A stretch of 64,000 bases of DNA from Nocardiopsis sp. FR4 (GTDB lineage Bacteria > Actinomycetota > Actinomycetes > Streptosporangiales > Streptosporangiaceae): the NCBI RefSeq assembly GCF_009830945.1, contig NZ_VWVV01000010.1, positions 1 to 64,000 on the forward strand. Reading direction: 5' to 3'. The notes under the pieces were generated by a model. It searched no databases and had not been told where the DNA came from. It saw nothing but the letters and a program-made list of their open reading frames with translations. How positions within the stretch are numbered: position 1 is the stretch's first letter; the number at the start of each line of letters is the position of its first letter. Positions 29,844-40,200 of the stretch are shown in pieces. Made by a program: the position numbers and the translations under genes.

Positions 29844-31127
29844 TCAGGCGGCCGCGGCGGCCTCCGCCTCGTCGGCGCGAGCGGTCAGCCCGCGCAGTCC
29901 ACGAAGCGCCAGGGCCAGGGCGAGGAGCACCGCGGCGCCCGCCGCGACCGGCACGTAGGACAGCTCCACCCGGCCCAGGAGACCGCCGAGGAGGGCGCCC
30001 ACCGGAGCGAGGCCGAAACCGAGCACCTGGATCACCGACATCACCCGGCCCAGGTGGGTTCCGGGGACGATCAGCTGGGCCGAGCCGAGCATCACGACGT
30101 TGGAGACCGTCATGGCGGCGCCCAGCAGCATCCAGGCCAGGGCCGCCAGGTAGGCGTTGGGCACCAGTCCGAAGGCCACGCAGCACAGGCCCATGAGGCC
30201 GAAGGAGACCACCTCGGTGCGGAACCTCCCCAGCCTCACCGTGACCGCGCCGACCACGGCTGAGCCGAGGAGGGCGCCAGCGGCCGAGGAGGCGAGGAAC
30301 ACGCCGTAGAGCGCCTCGGGCACGGAGAAGTGCTCTTGGACCAGGAGGACCAGGACTCCGGCCTGGGCCATGAACGCCATGTTGACGACGACGCCGAACA
30401 GGACGGTCGGGCGCAGGGCACGGTCGGCGAGGACGAAGGCCAGTCCGGCGCGCATCTCCGCCAGGACAGCGCGCACCGCGCCGCGGGGGGCGCCCTCCGG
30501 AGCCGCCGCCGTCCGCTCTTCCGCGCCCGCGGGGCGGCGCACCGCCAGCGGGAGGCCGAGCAGCACCAGCGCGCCCAGGACGTAGGCGCCCGCGTTCACC
30601 GCCAGGGGCAGGGCGGCGGCCACCACGAACAGGAAGCCCGCCAGGGGCGCTCCGCCGAAGTCCTCGGTGACGGTCTTGCCGCCCACCAGGCGCCCGTTGG
30701 CCCGCTCCAGGCCTCCGGCCGGGACCAGGTCGGGCAGCATGGCCCGCCCCGACAGGTCGTAGAACACCTCGCACAGCATCACGACGAACATCACCGCGTA
30801 CAGCGCCCAGACCGTCGCGTACCCGGCGGCCACCAGGACCGCCAGGACCGCGATAGCACCGCCCCGTACGGCGTTGGCCGCGACCATGAGCCTGACCCGG
30901 TCCAGGCGGTCCACGACGACCCCGGCGAACAGGCCGAAGAGCAGCCAGGGCAGGAAGCGGGCCACCATCAGCCCCGACACCAGGACCGGATCGTTGGTCA
31001 GCATCGCCGCCGCCATCGGCAGCGCCGTCAGCATGATCCCGTCGGCGAGGTTGCTCAGGAGGCTGCCGGCCCAGAACCTGCGGAAGTCACGGTTCAGGGC
31101 GGGCGGCGCCTCGTTGGAAGTGGTCAC
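29844..31127 (-). CDS. MFS transporter (probable exporter of the cluster product)
   Basis: The 427-residue protein has about twelve membrane segments and typical MFS_3/MFS_1 loops, including FAGVVVDRLDRVRLMVAAN after helix 2 (motif A). Such exporters often give self-resistance in antibiotic clusters. The GTG at 31127 overlaps the RraA-like stop as GTGA, and AAGGAGC lies just before it. It is the last gene of the operon running from the GHMP kinase, and so belongs to the NRPS cluster. Its substrate is presumably the peptide. Confidence 0.88.
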   Translation of the reverse strand: MTTSNEAPPALNRDFRRFWAGSLLSNLADGIMLTALPMAAAMLTNDPVLVSGLMVARFLPWLLFGLFAGVVVDRLDRVRLMVAANAVRGGAIAVLAVLVAAGYATVWALYAVMFVVMLCEVFYDLSGRAMLPDLVPAGGLERANGRLVGGKTVTEDFGGAPLAGFLFVVAAALPLAVNAGAYVLGALVLLGLPLAVRRPAGAEERTAAAPEGAPRGAVRAVLAEMRAGLAFVLADRALRPTVLFGVVVNMAFMAQAGVLVLLVQEHFSVPEALYGVFLASSAAGALLGSAVVGAVTVRLGRFRTEVVSFGLMGLCCVAFGLVPNAYLAALAWMLLGAAMTVSNVVMLGSAQLIVPGTHLGRVMSVIQVLGFGLAPVGALLGGLLGRVELSYVPVAAGAAVLLALALALRGLRGLTARADEAEAAAAA

Positions 31128-31657
31128 GACTGCTCCTTGGGGGGGTCGGAGGGGAGGAGGGGGAGTGTGTCCGGGGGGCCCGTCACGACGCCGTCCCCGT
31201 CGGCGAACAGCGGGTTCCCGGGAAGGAACACGACTCCTCCGCACGCGACGGGGACGCCGGCGCTGCCGGCGCCCGTGCGGGAGGGCCTGCGCGGGTTGGT
31301 GCCCAACGCGCACACGCCGATGTCGACGCGGGCCAGTCCGAGGACGTCGCGGACGGCGCCGTTGACCACGATCCCGGCCCACCCGTTGTCGGCCGCGAGG
31401 CGGGCGACGTTGTCCCCCACGAGCGCCGTACGCAGGGATCCGCCTCCGTCCACGACCAGGACACGGCCCCGGCCGGGTTCGGCGACCGCGGCCCTGACCA
31501 GCCCGTTGTCCTCGTGGCAGCGGACGGTGGCGACGGCCCCGTGGAAGGACACCCGTCCGCCGTAGTGCCGGAACTGGGCCTGGCAGCTCGCCAGCGCTCC
31601 GTACTCGTCCATGAGGTCCGCCGTGGCGAACGGGGGGAGGACGGTCGTGCTCCTCAT
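31124..31657 (-). CDS. RraA-like protein (aldolase/decarboxylase fold)
   Basis: The 177-residue product has the RraA/HMG-aldolase pattern: PPFATADLMDEYGA at the start, VLVVDGGGSLRTALVGDNVA in the middle, and GIVVNGAVRDVLGLARVD, which carries the Arg-Asp pair used by 4-hydroxy-4-methyl-2-oxoglutarate aldolases and oxaloacetate decarboxylases. True RraA proteins inhibit RNase E instead, and short sequences cannot separate them. In this cluster an enzyme role on a 3-methyl-oxaloacetate-like intermediate is tempting but unproven. GGAG lies eight bases before the ATG. It sits between the PLP enzyme and the exporter. Confidence 0.72.
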   Translation of the reverse strand: MRSTTVLPPFATADLMDEYGALASCQAQFRHYGGRVSFHGAVATVRCHEDNGLVRAAVAEPGRGRVLVVDGGGSLRTALVGDNVARLAADNGWAGIVVNGAVRDVLGLARVDIGVCALGTNPRRPSRTGAGSAGVPVACGGVVFLPGNPLFADGDGVVTGPPDTLPLLPSDPPKEQS

Positions 31658-31695
31658 GATCGTGTCTCCGTTGTCTCTGGGATCGGCCGGGCGGA

Positions 31696-32730
31696 TCAGG
31701 GCGTCAGTGCGCGCTCGGGGGCGGGGCGCCGGTTCCACTCCATCCGCGTCCAGTGCGGGTGCAGGTTCCGGGGCTCGTGCACGAGGAGGGGCTCACGCGG
31801 CAGGTCGGGCGCCCAGTGGCCCCGCTCCCGCAGCCACCGCTCGCAGTAGACGGTGTCCTGGTACCGGTAGCCGTCGTCGGGGAAGACGGCCACGGTGGTC
31901 TCCTCCGGGTTCCGCCGGGCGTACCAGTCGGCGGCCAGGTAGGCGGCGCCGCTGGTGGGACCGACGAACATGCCGAGGTCCGAGAAGAGGCGGCGGGTGG
32001 TGCCGAAGGCGGCGGCGGCGCTCACCCAGTGGACCTCATCGTAGGACTCGTGGACGACGTTGCCGGGGTGGATGCTGCTACCGAGTCCCCGCAGCGGTCG
32101 GGGACCGTTGTCCAGCCCGAAGATGACACTGCCAGGAGTGTCCACCCCGACCAGGTCCGTGTCCATCCCGAACAGCCGCAGGGCACTGGAGAGGCCGCCG
32201 CTGGAGCCCCCCGAGCCGACCGGTCCGACCAGGCGGTCCACACGGCCCACGGCGCCGGCGACGAGTTCGGCCACCGGGAGGTAGGACCCGGGGTTGCCGG
32301 GGTTGTCGTACTGTCCGGGCACGAACACGCCCGGCTGCTCGCGGCGCAGCTCCTCCAGCCGGGCGAGCCGGGCGCCCTGGATGCCGCCGGGGGCGTCGAA
32401 GTCGTCGACGATCTCGACCCGGGTGCCCAACAGTTCGAGCCGTGTGCGCAGCGCGGGGTCGATCGCGGGGTCGCCGACGATGGTGAGGGGGTGGCCCCAC
32501 CGGCGGCAGACCATGGCCAGGCCGAGGGCGAAGGTTCCGGAGGAGGTCTCCAGGACCGGGGTGCCGGGTCCCAGGAGGCCGTTGGACCGCGCCTGCTCGA
32601 TGATGTGCTTGGCCGGCAGGATCTTCATCAGGCTGAACACGACCGCGTAGAGGTTGGGGCGCAGACGTACCACGCGGGGCATCGCCATCGCCTCGACCAT
32701 CGAGTCGAAGGCGGTGGTCGGCTGGTTCAT
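31696..32730 (-). CDS. cysteine-synthase-like PLP enzyme, DabA/Pac19-like (2,3-diaminobutyrate synthesis)
   Basis: The 344-residue protein is a beta-replacing PLP enzyme of the cysteine synthase fold. LMKILPAKHIIEQARSNG gives the internal-aldimine Lys, ETSSGTFALGLAMVCRR the substrate loop, and GPVGSGGSSGGLSSAL the phosphate-binding loop of PLP. Its start overlaps the stop of the GHMP kinase (ATGA), so the two are translated together. Friulimicin DabA and pacidamycin Pac19 have the same partners. By analogy it would replace the phosphate of O-phosphothreonine with the amine of aspartate. The C-terminal 60 residues after TTVAVFPDDGYRYQDTVYCE are an extension typical of this subgroup. Confidence 0.82.
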   Translation of the reverse strand: MNQPTTAFDSMVEAMAMPRVVRLRPNLYAVVFSLMKILPAKHIIEQARSNGLLGPGTPVLETSSGTFALGLAMVCRRWGHPLTIVGDPAIDPALRTRLELLGTRVEIVDDFDAPGGIQGARLARLEELRREQPGVFVPGQYDNPGNPGSYLPVAELVAGAVGRVDRLVGPVGSGGSSGGLSSALRLFGMDTDLVGVDTPGSVIFGLDNGPRPLRGLGSSIHPGNVVHESYDEVHWVSAAAAFGTTRRLFSDLGMFVGPTSGAAYLAADWYARRNPEETTVAVFPDDGYRYQDTVYCERWLRERGHWAPDLPREPLLVHEPRNLHPHWTRMEWNRRPAPERALTP

Positions 32731-33722
32731 GGGGAGTCCTTCTTCCGTCCGTCGGCGGAGAACCGCCAGGTGTCCTTGACGCCGAGGTCGCGGAGTCCGC
32801 GCTCCGCCCGGCCCCGGGCCCTGTCGACGTCGGGGTCGCGGCCGTCGAAGAGCAGGCCCGCGATGTCCCCGCTGTGCGCCACCTGGAGTCCGAGCGCACC
32901 GCACCGCGCGGCCAGGGCCTCCAGGTCCGCGAAGCCGGGCACCGGCAGGTGGCGCTGGTTGATCCTTCCGCTGGCCGAGGCGACCTCCGCGATCCCGGCC
33001 GGATCGCCCGCGGCCACGGCCTCGCGCAGGCGCGCCCGCAGGTCGGCGAACTCGGCGACCTCGGCCCTGTCGTAGACGGCGGGCCGCATGTCCAGGGTCG
33101 AGACCCCCGCGCCGTCGCGGCTGGTCCCGAAGCCGAGCGCCGCCAGGGGCGGCAGCGGGGCGGCGAACTCCTCGATGAGGACACCGTCGCGCTGCGCGAA
33201 CAGGACCGACCGCTCACCGAACATCAACGAGTCCGACGCCTGTTCGGCCCGGACCGCCAGCCTGGCCGTCACGGCGCTGTCCGGGCTCTGCCCGCAGGCG
33301 TCCTGGACGGCCAGGATGGTCGCGATGACGTCGGTGGTGGAGGATCCGAAGCCCCGGGAGAGGGGGACGTCGGACTCCAGGTAGAGGTTTCCGCCGGTGT
33401 GGGACCTGCCCAGCGCGGACAGGGTCTCGGCGGCCGCCCGGAAGGCCTTGGCCCGGTCGGGAGGGGTCACCGTGAGCACGGGCGTCCGGGAGGGTTCGAA
33501 GACCACGTAGGAGCGGTAGAGGTCGCAGGGCATCGTCACCAGGCCGCGGAGGAGCCTGCCCTGGTGCTCGAACACCCCCTGGAGGATCTCGCCGTGGTGG
33601 GCCCGGGACGAACCGAAGCCCATACCGGCCGTACGCGACGCCGACCGCAAGGCCCGGAACGCCTTGGGGGAGGCGGTGCCGCTGGTTGTCTCGTCTTCCG
33701 ATATCCGCATTCCACTACCCAT
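32727..33722 (-). CDS. GHMP kinase, probable L-threonine kinase (DabC/Pac18-like)
   Basis: The 331-residue protein has the GHMP kinase fold: GSSRAHHGEILQGVF at the start, the ATP loop DVPLSRGFGSSTTDVIAT near residue 115, and HSGDIAGLLFDG near the end (third GHMP motif). It resembles PduX, which makes O-phospho-L-threonine. That product would be the substrate of the PLP enzyme next door. The start is uncertain: 33722 is used, with 33734 and 33710 also in frame and no strong binding site for any. It begins a new transcription unit after a strong hairpin. Confidence 0.8.
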   Translation of the reverse strand: MGSGMRISEDETTSGTASPKAFRALRSASRTAGMGFGSSRAHHGEILQGVFEHQGRLLRGLVTMPCDLYRSYVVFEPSRTPVLTVTPPDRAKAFRAAAETLSALGRSHTGGNLYLESDVPLSRGFGSSTTDVIATILAVQDACGQSPDSAVTARLAVRAEQASDSLMFGERSVLFAQRDGVLIEEFAAPLPPLAALGFGTSRDGAGVSTLDMRPAVYDRAEVAEFADLRARLREAVAAGDPAGIAEVASASGRINQRHLPVPGFADLEALAARCGALGLQVAHSGDIAGLLFDGRDPDVDRARGRAERGLRDLGVKDTWRFSADGRKKDSP

Positions 33723-34072
33723 TTCGTGGCGCACTCACCGACGCTCGGTCACGCTCGGTTCCCGTCGTCCGGGGGAGGCCGCGCCGAAGGCGTCACCGGC
33801 TCCGGACGGCTCGCCCGGCTCCGGACGGGAAGAAGACTACGAAGGGTTCCGGCCCGCCCCAGGCAGGGCGCCGCGGCAGCCGACCGGCAGTATCGCCGGG
33901 CACACGGGAGCCCCGGACGCGGAGGTTCCTCTCCGTGTCCGGGGCTCCGGGGCGTGCTCCTCGGGCGGCTCGTGTCCGCGCCGTCTCCGTTCACCGGCCC
34001 CGCTCGTGTCGGGGCCGGGTCGCCGTCAGCGGGTGCGCTCGTGGCGGACCCGCTCGCCGTCGTCCGGACCGG
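33723..34072. other. intergenic gap between mbtH and the Dab-type operon
   Basis: Three hundred and fifty bases without a supportable gene. It contains the terminator at 33907-33948 and, nearer 33760, the likely promoter of the kinase-PLP-RraA-exporter operon. Confidence 0.5.
33907..33948 (-). terminator. strong terminator after mbtH
   Basis: GGAGCCCCGGAC pairs perfectly with GTCCGGGGCTCC, and a further six-base stem (GCGGAG/CTCCGT, one G-T pair) closes a six-base loop, for 18 pairs in all. It divides the NRPS-mbtH unit from the Dab-type operon. Confidence 0.8.
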
Positions 34073-34270
34073 TCAGCCGACCGGGCTCAGGGGACGGATG
34101 TCGGTCCAGTTCTCCTCGATGTAGGACAGGCAGGCCTGGCGGGTGTCCTCCTCCTTGGCCACGGTCCAGCCCGCCGGGGCGTCCGCGAAGGACGGCCACA
34201 GCGAGTGCTGGCCCTCGGTGTTGACCAGGACGCGGAAACGGCCCTCGTTGTCCTCGAAGGGGTTGGTCAT
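34073..34270 (-). CDS. MbtH-like protein
   Basis: This 65-residue protein has the full MbtH signature: NPFEDNEGRFRVLVNTEGQH, SLWPSFADAPAGW, then EENWTDIRP. MbtH proteins bind adenylation domains of NRPSs and are needed for their folding or activity. The ATG overlaps the NRPS stop (ATGA), so the two are made together. It is the last gene before a strong terminator. Confidence 0.97.
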   Translation of the reverse strand: MTNPFEDNEGRFRVLVNTEGQHSLWPSFADAPAGWTVAKEEDTRQACLSYIEENWTDIRPLSPVG

Positions 34271-37200
34271 GTCAGCATCTCCTTCACCGCACCGCGTTCG
34301 GCGGTGCTCCTGGCGGCGTTCATCCGCGCGGTCAGAACGCCGCCGACCTGTTCGATCGGCGCCGGTTCGGCCATCTGCGCGTGTGTGGCCCCGACACGGT
34401 GTACATCGATGTCACCTCCCACGTACTCCCTCCAGGCACCGGTGTCGGGTGCTCCGTCGATCCGTCCCAGCTCCGCACGGAAGAAGACGACGTCTCCTTC
34501 GAAGACACGCGGGACGAAGTTCTGTGCGATCTCCATGTGGTTGACCGCCGCGGTGGCCAGGGCGGTCACCTCGGCCTCCTCGAAACCGGCCATGACCGGA
34601 TCCCGGCGGCGCAGTTCGCGCACGGCGCGGTCGAGGTCGAGGGGCTCCTCCCGCCGCGGGCCGGATCCGGGGTCCTCCGGGGGCCGACCCAGCAGCATGC
34701 CCAGGAACTGCTCGTGGCCGGGCGCCGGAGCGCCCTTGGTCCCGTGCGCGGGGTAGGAGTCCATCAGGGCGAGCAGCTCCACCTCCTCGCCCTCCCCCTG
34801 GAGGCTGGTGGCCATGGCGTGGGCGACCAGCCCCCCGAAGGAGTAGCCCAGGAGCCGGTAGGGCCCCGCGGGCTGTACCTCCCTGATGAGGCGGAGGTAG
34901 TCCTCGGCGACCTCCTCCACGCTCGCGGGCAGGGTGTCCGGCTCGGTCAGCACCCGGCTCTGCAACCCGTAGACGGGCTGCCGTCCGCCGAGCCAGCGGG
35001 TCAGGCCGGCGAAGCACCAGCTCATCCCCGCGGCGGGGTGGACGCAGAAGAGCGGGCGCTCGTCGCCCTCCCGTTGGAGGGGCAGCAGGACGTCCAGGGC
35101 GCCGGTGCGGTCCTCGCCGCCCAGGAGTCCGGCGACCGTGGGGGTCTGGAACAGGTCCCGCACCCCCAGGTCGAGTCCGGTGGCCTCGTTGATCCTGGTG
35201 ACCAGGCGCGTGGCCAGCAGCGAGTGCCCGCCCAGGTCGAAGAAGGAGTCGTCGACACCGACCCGCTCCAGCCCCAGGACCTCGGCGAAGATCCGGCACG
35301 CGACCTCCTCTCGGGGAGTGCGGGGGCCGCGCCCCCGGGCGAACGCCCCGTAGTCGGGGACGGGCAGGGCGCGGCGGTCCAGCTTTCCGTTACCGGTGAG
35401 CGGCAGTCGGTCCAGCGTGACGAACAGCGAGGGGACCATGTAGTCCGGCAGGTCCTCGCCCATGCTCTGGCGCAGCGCCTCGCGGTCCAGGTCACGGCCC
35501 GCTTCGAGGACCACGTAGGCGACGAGCCGCTTGTCGCCCGGGCGGTCCTCCCGGACCACGACCGCGCACTGGGACACCCCCGGCCAGGCGCCGAGGGCGG
35601 CCTCGACCTCGGCGGGTTCGATACGGAACCCCCGGATCTTGATCTGGCCGTCGACGCGGCCGATGAAGCGGATCCGCCCCTGGCGCGTCCAGCGCACCAG
35701 GTCGCCGGTGCGGTACATGCGCCGCCCCGGCCCGCCCAGCGGATCGGCGACGAAGCGCTCGGCGGTCAGGTCCGGCCGACCCACGTACCCCCGGGCCACG
35801 TGGTCGCCTCCCACGTACAGCTCGCCGGTGGCCCCGGGCGGCACGGGACGCAGCCGATCGTCCAGGACGTACATGGTGGTGTTGTCCATGGGCGTCCCCA
35901 GGGTGAGCTCACCGAGGGTGCGCCGGGAGGTGTCGAAGGTCTGGTAACTGGACCAGACGGTGGTCTCGGTGGGCCCGTAGCCGTGCACCACCACGGTGTC
36001 GGGGCAGTGGTCCAGGACCCGTTGGACCGCGGCGGGGGAGGCCACGTCCCCGCTGGTCCACACCTCGCGCAGCAGGGACAGGCTCTCCACGCACTCGTCG
36101 GCCATGACGTTGAACAGGCCGGTCGTGAAGTAGGCCGCCGTCACACCGTGGTCGCGGATGGTGTCGGCCAGGACCCGCGCGTCCCCGTCCGTGCGCGGTG
36201 CCAGCACCAGGGTCGATCCGCGCAGGAGCGGCACCCACATCTCGTAGGTGGAGGCGTCGAACCCGTAGGCGGAGTGCACCATGACGCGCCGGTGGTTCTC
36301 ACCGTCCCAGCAGTGGTCGAGGACCAGTTCGACGACGTTGTGGTGGCTGACCGCCACCCCCTTCGGGCGGCCGGTGGAACCCGACGTGAACATGACGTAC
36401 AGGAGGGCCTGGCCGTCGACGCGCACCCCTGGGGCGTGTACGGGCCCGTCCTCGGCGAGGTCATCGGCCACGGTGACCGACGTGCCCAGTTCCGCCTCCG
36501 CCGTGACGACCGCGTGGTCCCGCCCCGCACTGTCGGTGACCAGGACCCGCGCCCCGGTCTCGGACATGATGGTCCTGACCCGGGAGGGCGGGAAGGAGGC
36601 CGCCAGGGGCACGTAGGCGGCCCCGCACTTGACGATCGCCAGGGTGGCGACCATCTGCTGGACGGAGCGGTCCATGAGCACCGCCACCGCGGACTCGGGT
36701 TCCGCCCCCAGGGCGGCCAGGCGGTGGGCGAGCCGGTTGGCCCGCGCGTCCAGCTCGGCGTAGGTGAGGCTCTCGTCCCCGCTGACCAGCGCGACGGCGT
36801 CGGGAGTCTCAGCGGCCCTGTCCTCGAACAACTCGTGGACCAGTGCGCGGGGACGTCCGGGGACGGCGGTACCGTTGTACTCCTCCACCGCGTGCCGGTA
36901 CTCGTCGGGGGTCAGCAGCGGCAGGTCGCGCACACCGCGCCGGGGGTCGGCGGAGGCGGTGTCGAGCAGACGGCACAGCCGGGCGGCCAGCAGTTCGGCG
37001 CTCTCGGGGTCGAACAGGTCGGTGGCGTACTCCAGTCCTCCCTGGATTCCGGCCGGGGCGCCGTCCGGTCCGCGGCGCTCCCGCAGGACGAAGGTGAGGT
37101 CGAACTTGGCCATGCCGGTCCGGAAGGGCTCCTCGGCCACGCACAGCCCGGGCAGCTCCAGGGAGACCTCGGCGTTGTTCTGGAGAACCAGCATCACCTG

Positions 37201-40200
37201 GAAGAGGGGGTGGTGGGCGGTGGAACGGGCGGGGTTGACCGCCTCGACCAGGCGGTCGAAGGGCAGGTCCTGGTGGGCGAAGGCCGCCAGGTCGCTCTCC
37301 CTGACCCGGGACAGGAGCTCACCGAAGCCCGGGTCGCCGGAGGTGTCGGTGCGCAGGACCAGCGTGTTGACGAAGAAACCGACCAGGTCCTCCAACCCCT
37401 CGTCGTCGCGCCCGGCCACCGGGGTACCGATCGGGACGTCCGACCCGGCACCCATCCGGTCCAACAGGACCGCCAGAGCGGCCTGGAGCACCATGAACAA
37501 GGTGACGTCGTGCTCCGCGGCGACCCGGACCAGGCGCTGGTGCACGTCAGCGGGGACCTCGAAGGACAGCACGTCTCCCGTGTAGGAGGCGACGGCGGGC
37601 CGCGAGCAGTCGGCGGGCAGGTCCAGCACCTCGGGCACCCCGCTCAGCGCGTCCCTCCAGAAGTCCGTCTGGACCTCCAGAGGGCTGTCGGTTCCCCCGG
37701 ATCCGCTCAGCAGACCGTGCTGCCAGAGGGCGTAGTCGGCGTACTGGACCTCCAGCGGCTCCCAGTCCGGAGCCCTGCCGCCCACCCTGTCCCGGTAGGC
37801 CCGGCCCAGATCCCGCAGCAGCGGGGCCATCGACCAGCCGTCCCCCGCGATGTGGTGCACCACCAGCACCAACACATGCTCCTCGGGCCCCTCCCGCAAC
37901 AGCCACGCCCGCACCGGCACCTCACGCTCCAGATCGAACGCGTACCGGACAGCGGTGTCGAACGCCTCGTCCCACGCGTCCGCCTCGGGGTTGAGCCTCG
38001 TCAGGGCGGGGCGGGCGTGCTCGGGGTCCAGGACGTGCTGGTACGGCTCGCCCTCGTGGGAGGGGAACACCGTGCGCAGCGCCTCGTGCCGCTCCACCAC
38101 GTCCCCCAGCGCCGCCTCCAGCGCCGCAGCGTCCAACCCGCCCGACAGCCTCAGCACCACCGGGATGTTGTAGGTCGCACTCGGCCCCTCAAGACGGTCC
38201 AGGAACCACAGCCTGCGCTGAGCGAAGGACAACGGCACCCGCCCCGGACGCTCCATCCGCCGGGGCACCGGACGATCCGCGACAACGGTGACATCCGCGG
38301 ACTCGGACAGGAACGCGGCGAGCGCGGCCACCGTGGAGTGGGAGAAGACCTCCCGTAGGGTCACCTCCGTACCGAACACCGCCCGGATCCGGCTGATCAA
38401 ACGCGCCGCGAGCAGGGAGTGGCCGCCCAGGTCGAAGAAGGAGTCGTCGATCGTCACCGACCCCAGCCCCAGGAGTTCGGCGAACAATCCGCAGAGCGCA
38501 TCCTCGCGGGCGTCGCGCGGCGCCCGGCCCGACGACAGCTCACCGAAGTCCGGCTCGGGCAGCGCACGCCGGTCCACCTTGCCGTTGGGCGTCAGCGGCA
38601 GCCGGTCCAGCACCACCACCGCCGACGGCACCATGTACTCGGGCAGGACCGCGGCCAGGGCGGAGCGCAGCTCCACGCCAGCGGTCTCACCGGTGTCCTC
38701 GGCGGCACCCGCTCTGGCGTCCTCGGTGAGCACGGCGTACCCCACCAGGCGCTTCTCGCCCGGCCGGTCCTCCCGCACCACCACAACACACTGGGAAACC
38801 CCCCGCTGAGCGGCCAGATGACTCTCCACCTCACCCGGCTCAACACGGAAACCCCGGATCTTGACCTGGGCATCAACCCGACCGACCACCACCAGCTCAC
38901 CGCCACCGGTCCACCGGCCCAGATCACCCGTCCGGTACATCCGCCCACCCGACCCACCGAACGGATCAGGCAGGAACCGCTCAGCCGTCACCCCCGGCTG
39001 ACCCAGATAACCCCCGGCCACACCAACCCCGGCCGCATACACCTCACCCACCACACCCACCGGCACCGGCCGCAACCGACCGTCCAACACATAGGTGCGC
39101 TTGTTCACCAGCGGCCCACCCACCGGAACCCGACCCTCAGGCACCTCACCAACCGTCACAGCGTTGGTGAAGATCACCGACTCCACCGGACCGTACCCGT
39201 GCACCAGACGAACGTGCGGGAAGGCCTCACGGAACCGGCGCAGATGCTCCACCGACGGCGCCTCACCACCCGTCATCACCTGCCGCACCCCGGCGAACGC
39301 CCCCGGATACTCGTCCACCATCAGGTTGAACAACCCCGCCGACAACCACAGCGTCGTCACACCGTGCTCACGGGCCAACGACTCGATCAGCTCAGGCTCC
39401 GGCCTCTGCCCCGGCTGGAGGACGCAGGAGGCACCGGACAGCAGAGCACCCCAGAACTCCAGCACGAACACGTCCCACGACAACAACGCGCACTGCAACC
39501 ACACCTGGTCCGACCCGAAGTCCACGAAGTCCTGGCCCCAGAACGTGCCCACCACCGCACGATGCGACGTCAGCACACCCTTCGGACGCCCCGACGACCC
39601 CGACGTGAACATCACACACACCCCGTCATCGGGATCCGCTCCGACGTCGGGAGCCTGGTCGGGACACCCGGCGATCGCCCCGGAATCGGCGTCCACCAGA
39701 ACGGCGGGGACCGCCGTTCCCATCCTTCCGGCGAGCCCGTCCCGACTGACCAGGTACCTCGCGTCCGCGTCCTCGACCAGGGTGCACAGCCGGTCGTCCG
39801 GGAAGTCCGGATCCAGCAGCAGGTAGGGGGTCCCGGCCTTGGCCGCGGCCAGCACCGCCACCGCCAACTCCACACCCCGCTCCAACAGCACACCCACCAC
39901 GTCACCCCGACCGGCACCACGGGCCAGAAGGTGGTGCGCGAGCCGGTTCGCACGCGCGTCCAGCTCCCCGTAGGTGACACGCTCCCCCCCGAACACCACC
40001 GCCACCGCATCCGGCGCCCGGCGCACGTGCCCCTCGAACACCCCCGCCACCGTCAACTCAGGCAGCACCACACCCGTGTCGTTGAACTCCGTGATCTGGC
40101 GGGCGCGGTCAGCCGGGTCGTGGGCGTCCGCGGCGCCCACGGCCTGGTCGGGGTCCTCGCACAGCGCCGCGAGCAGGATCTCGAAACTCCGCCGGTGCCG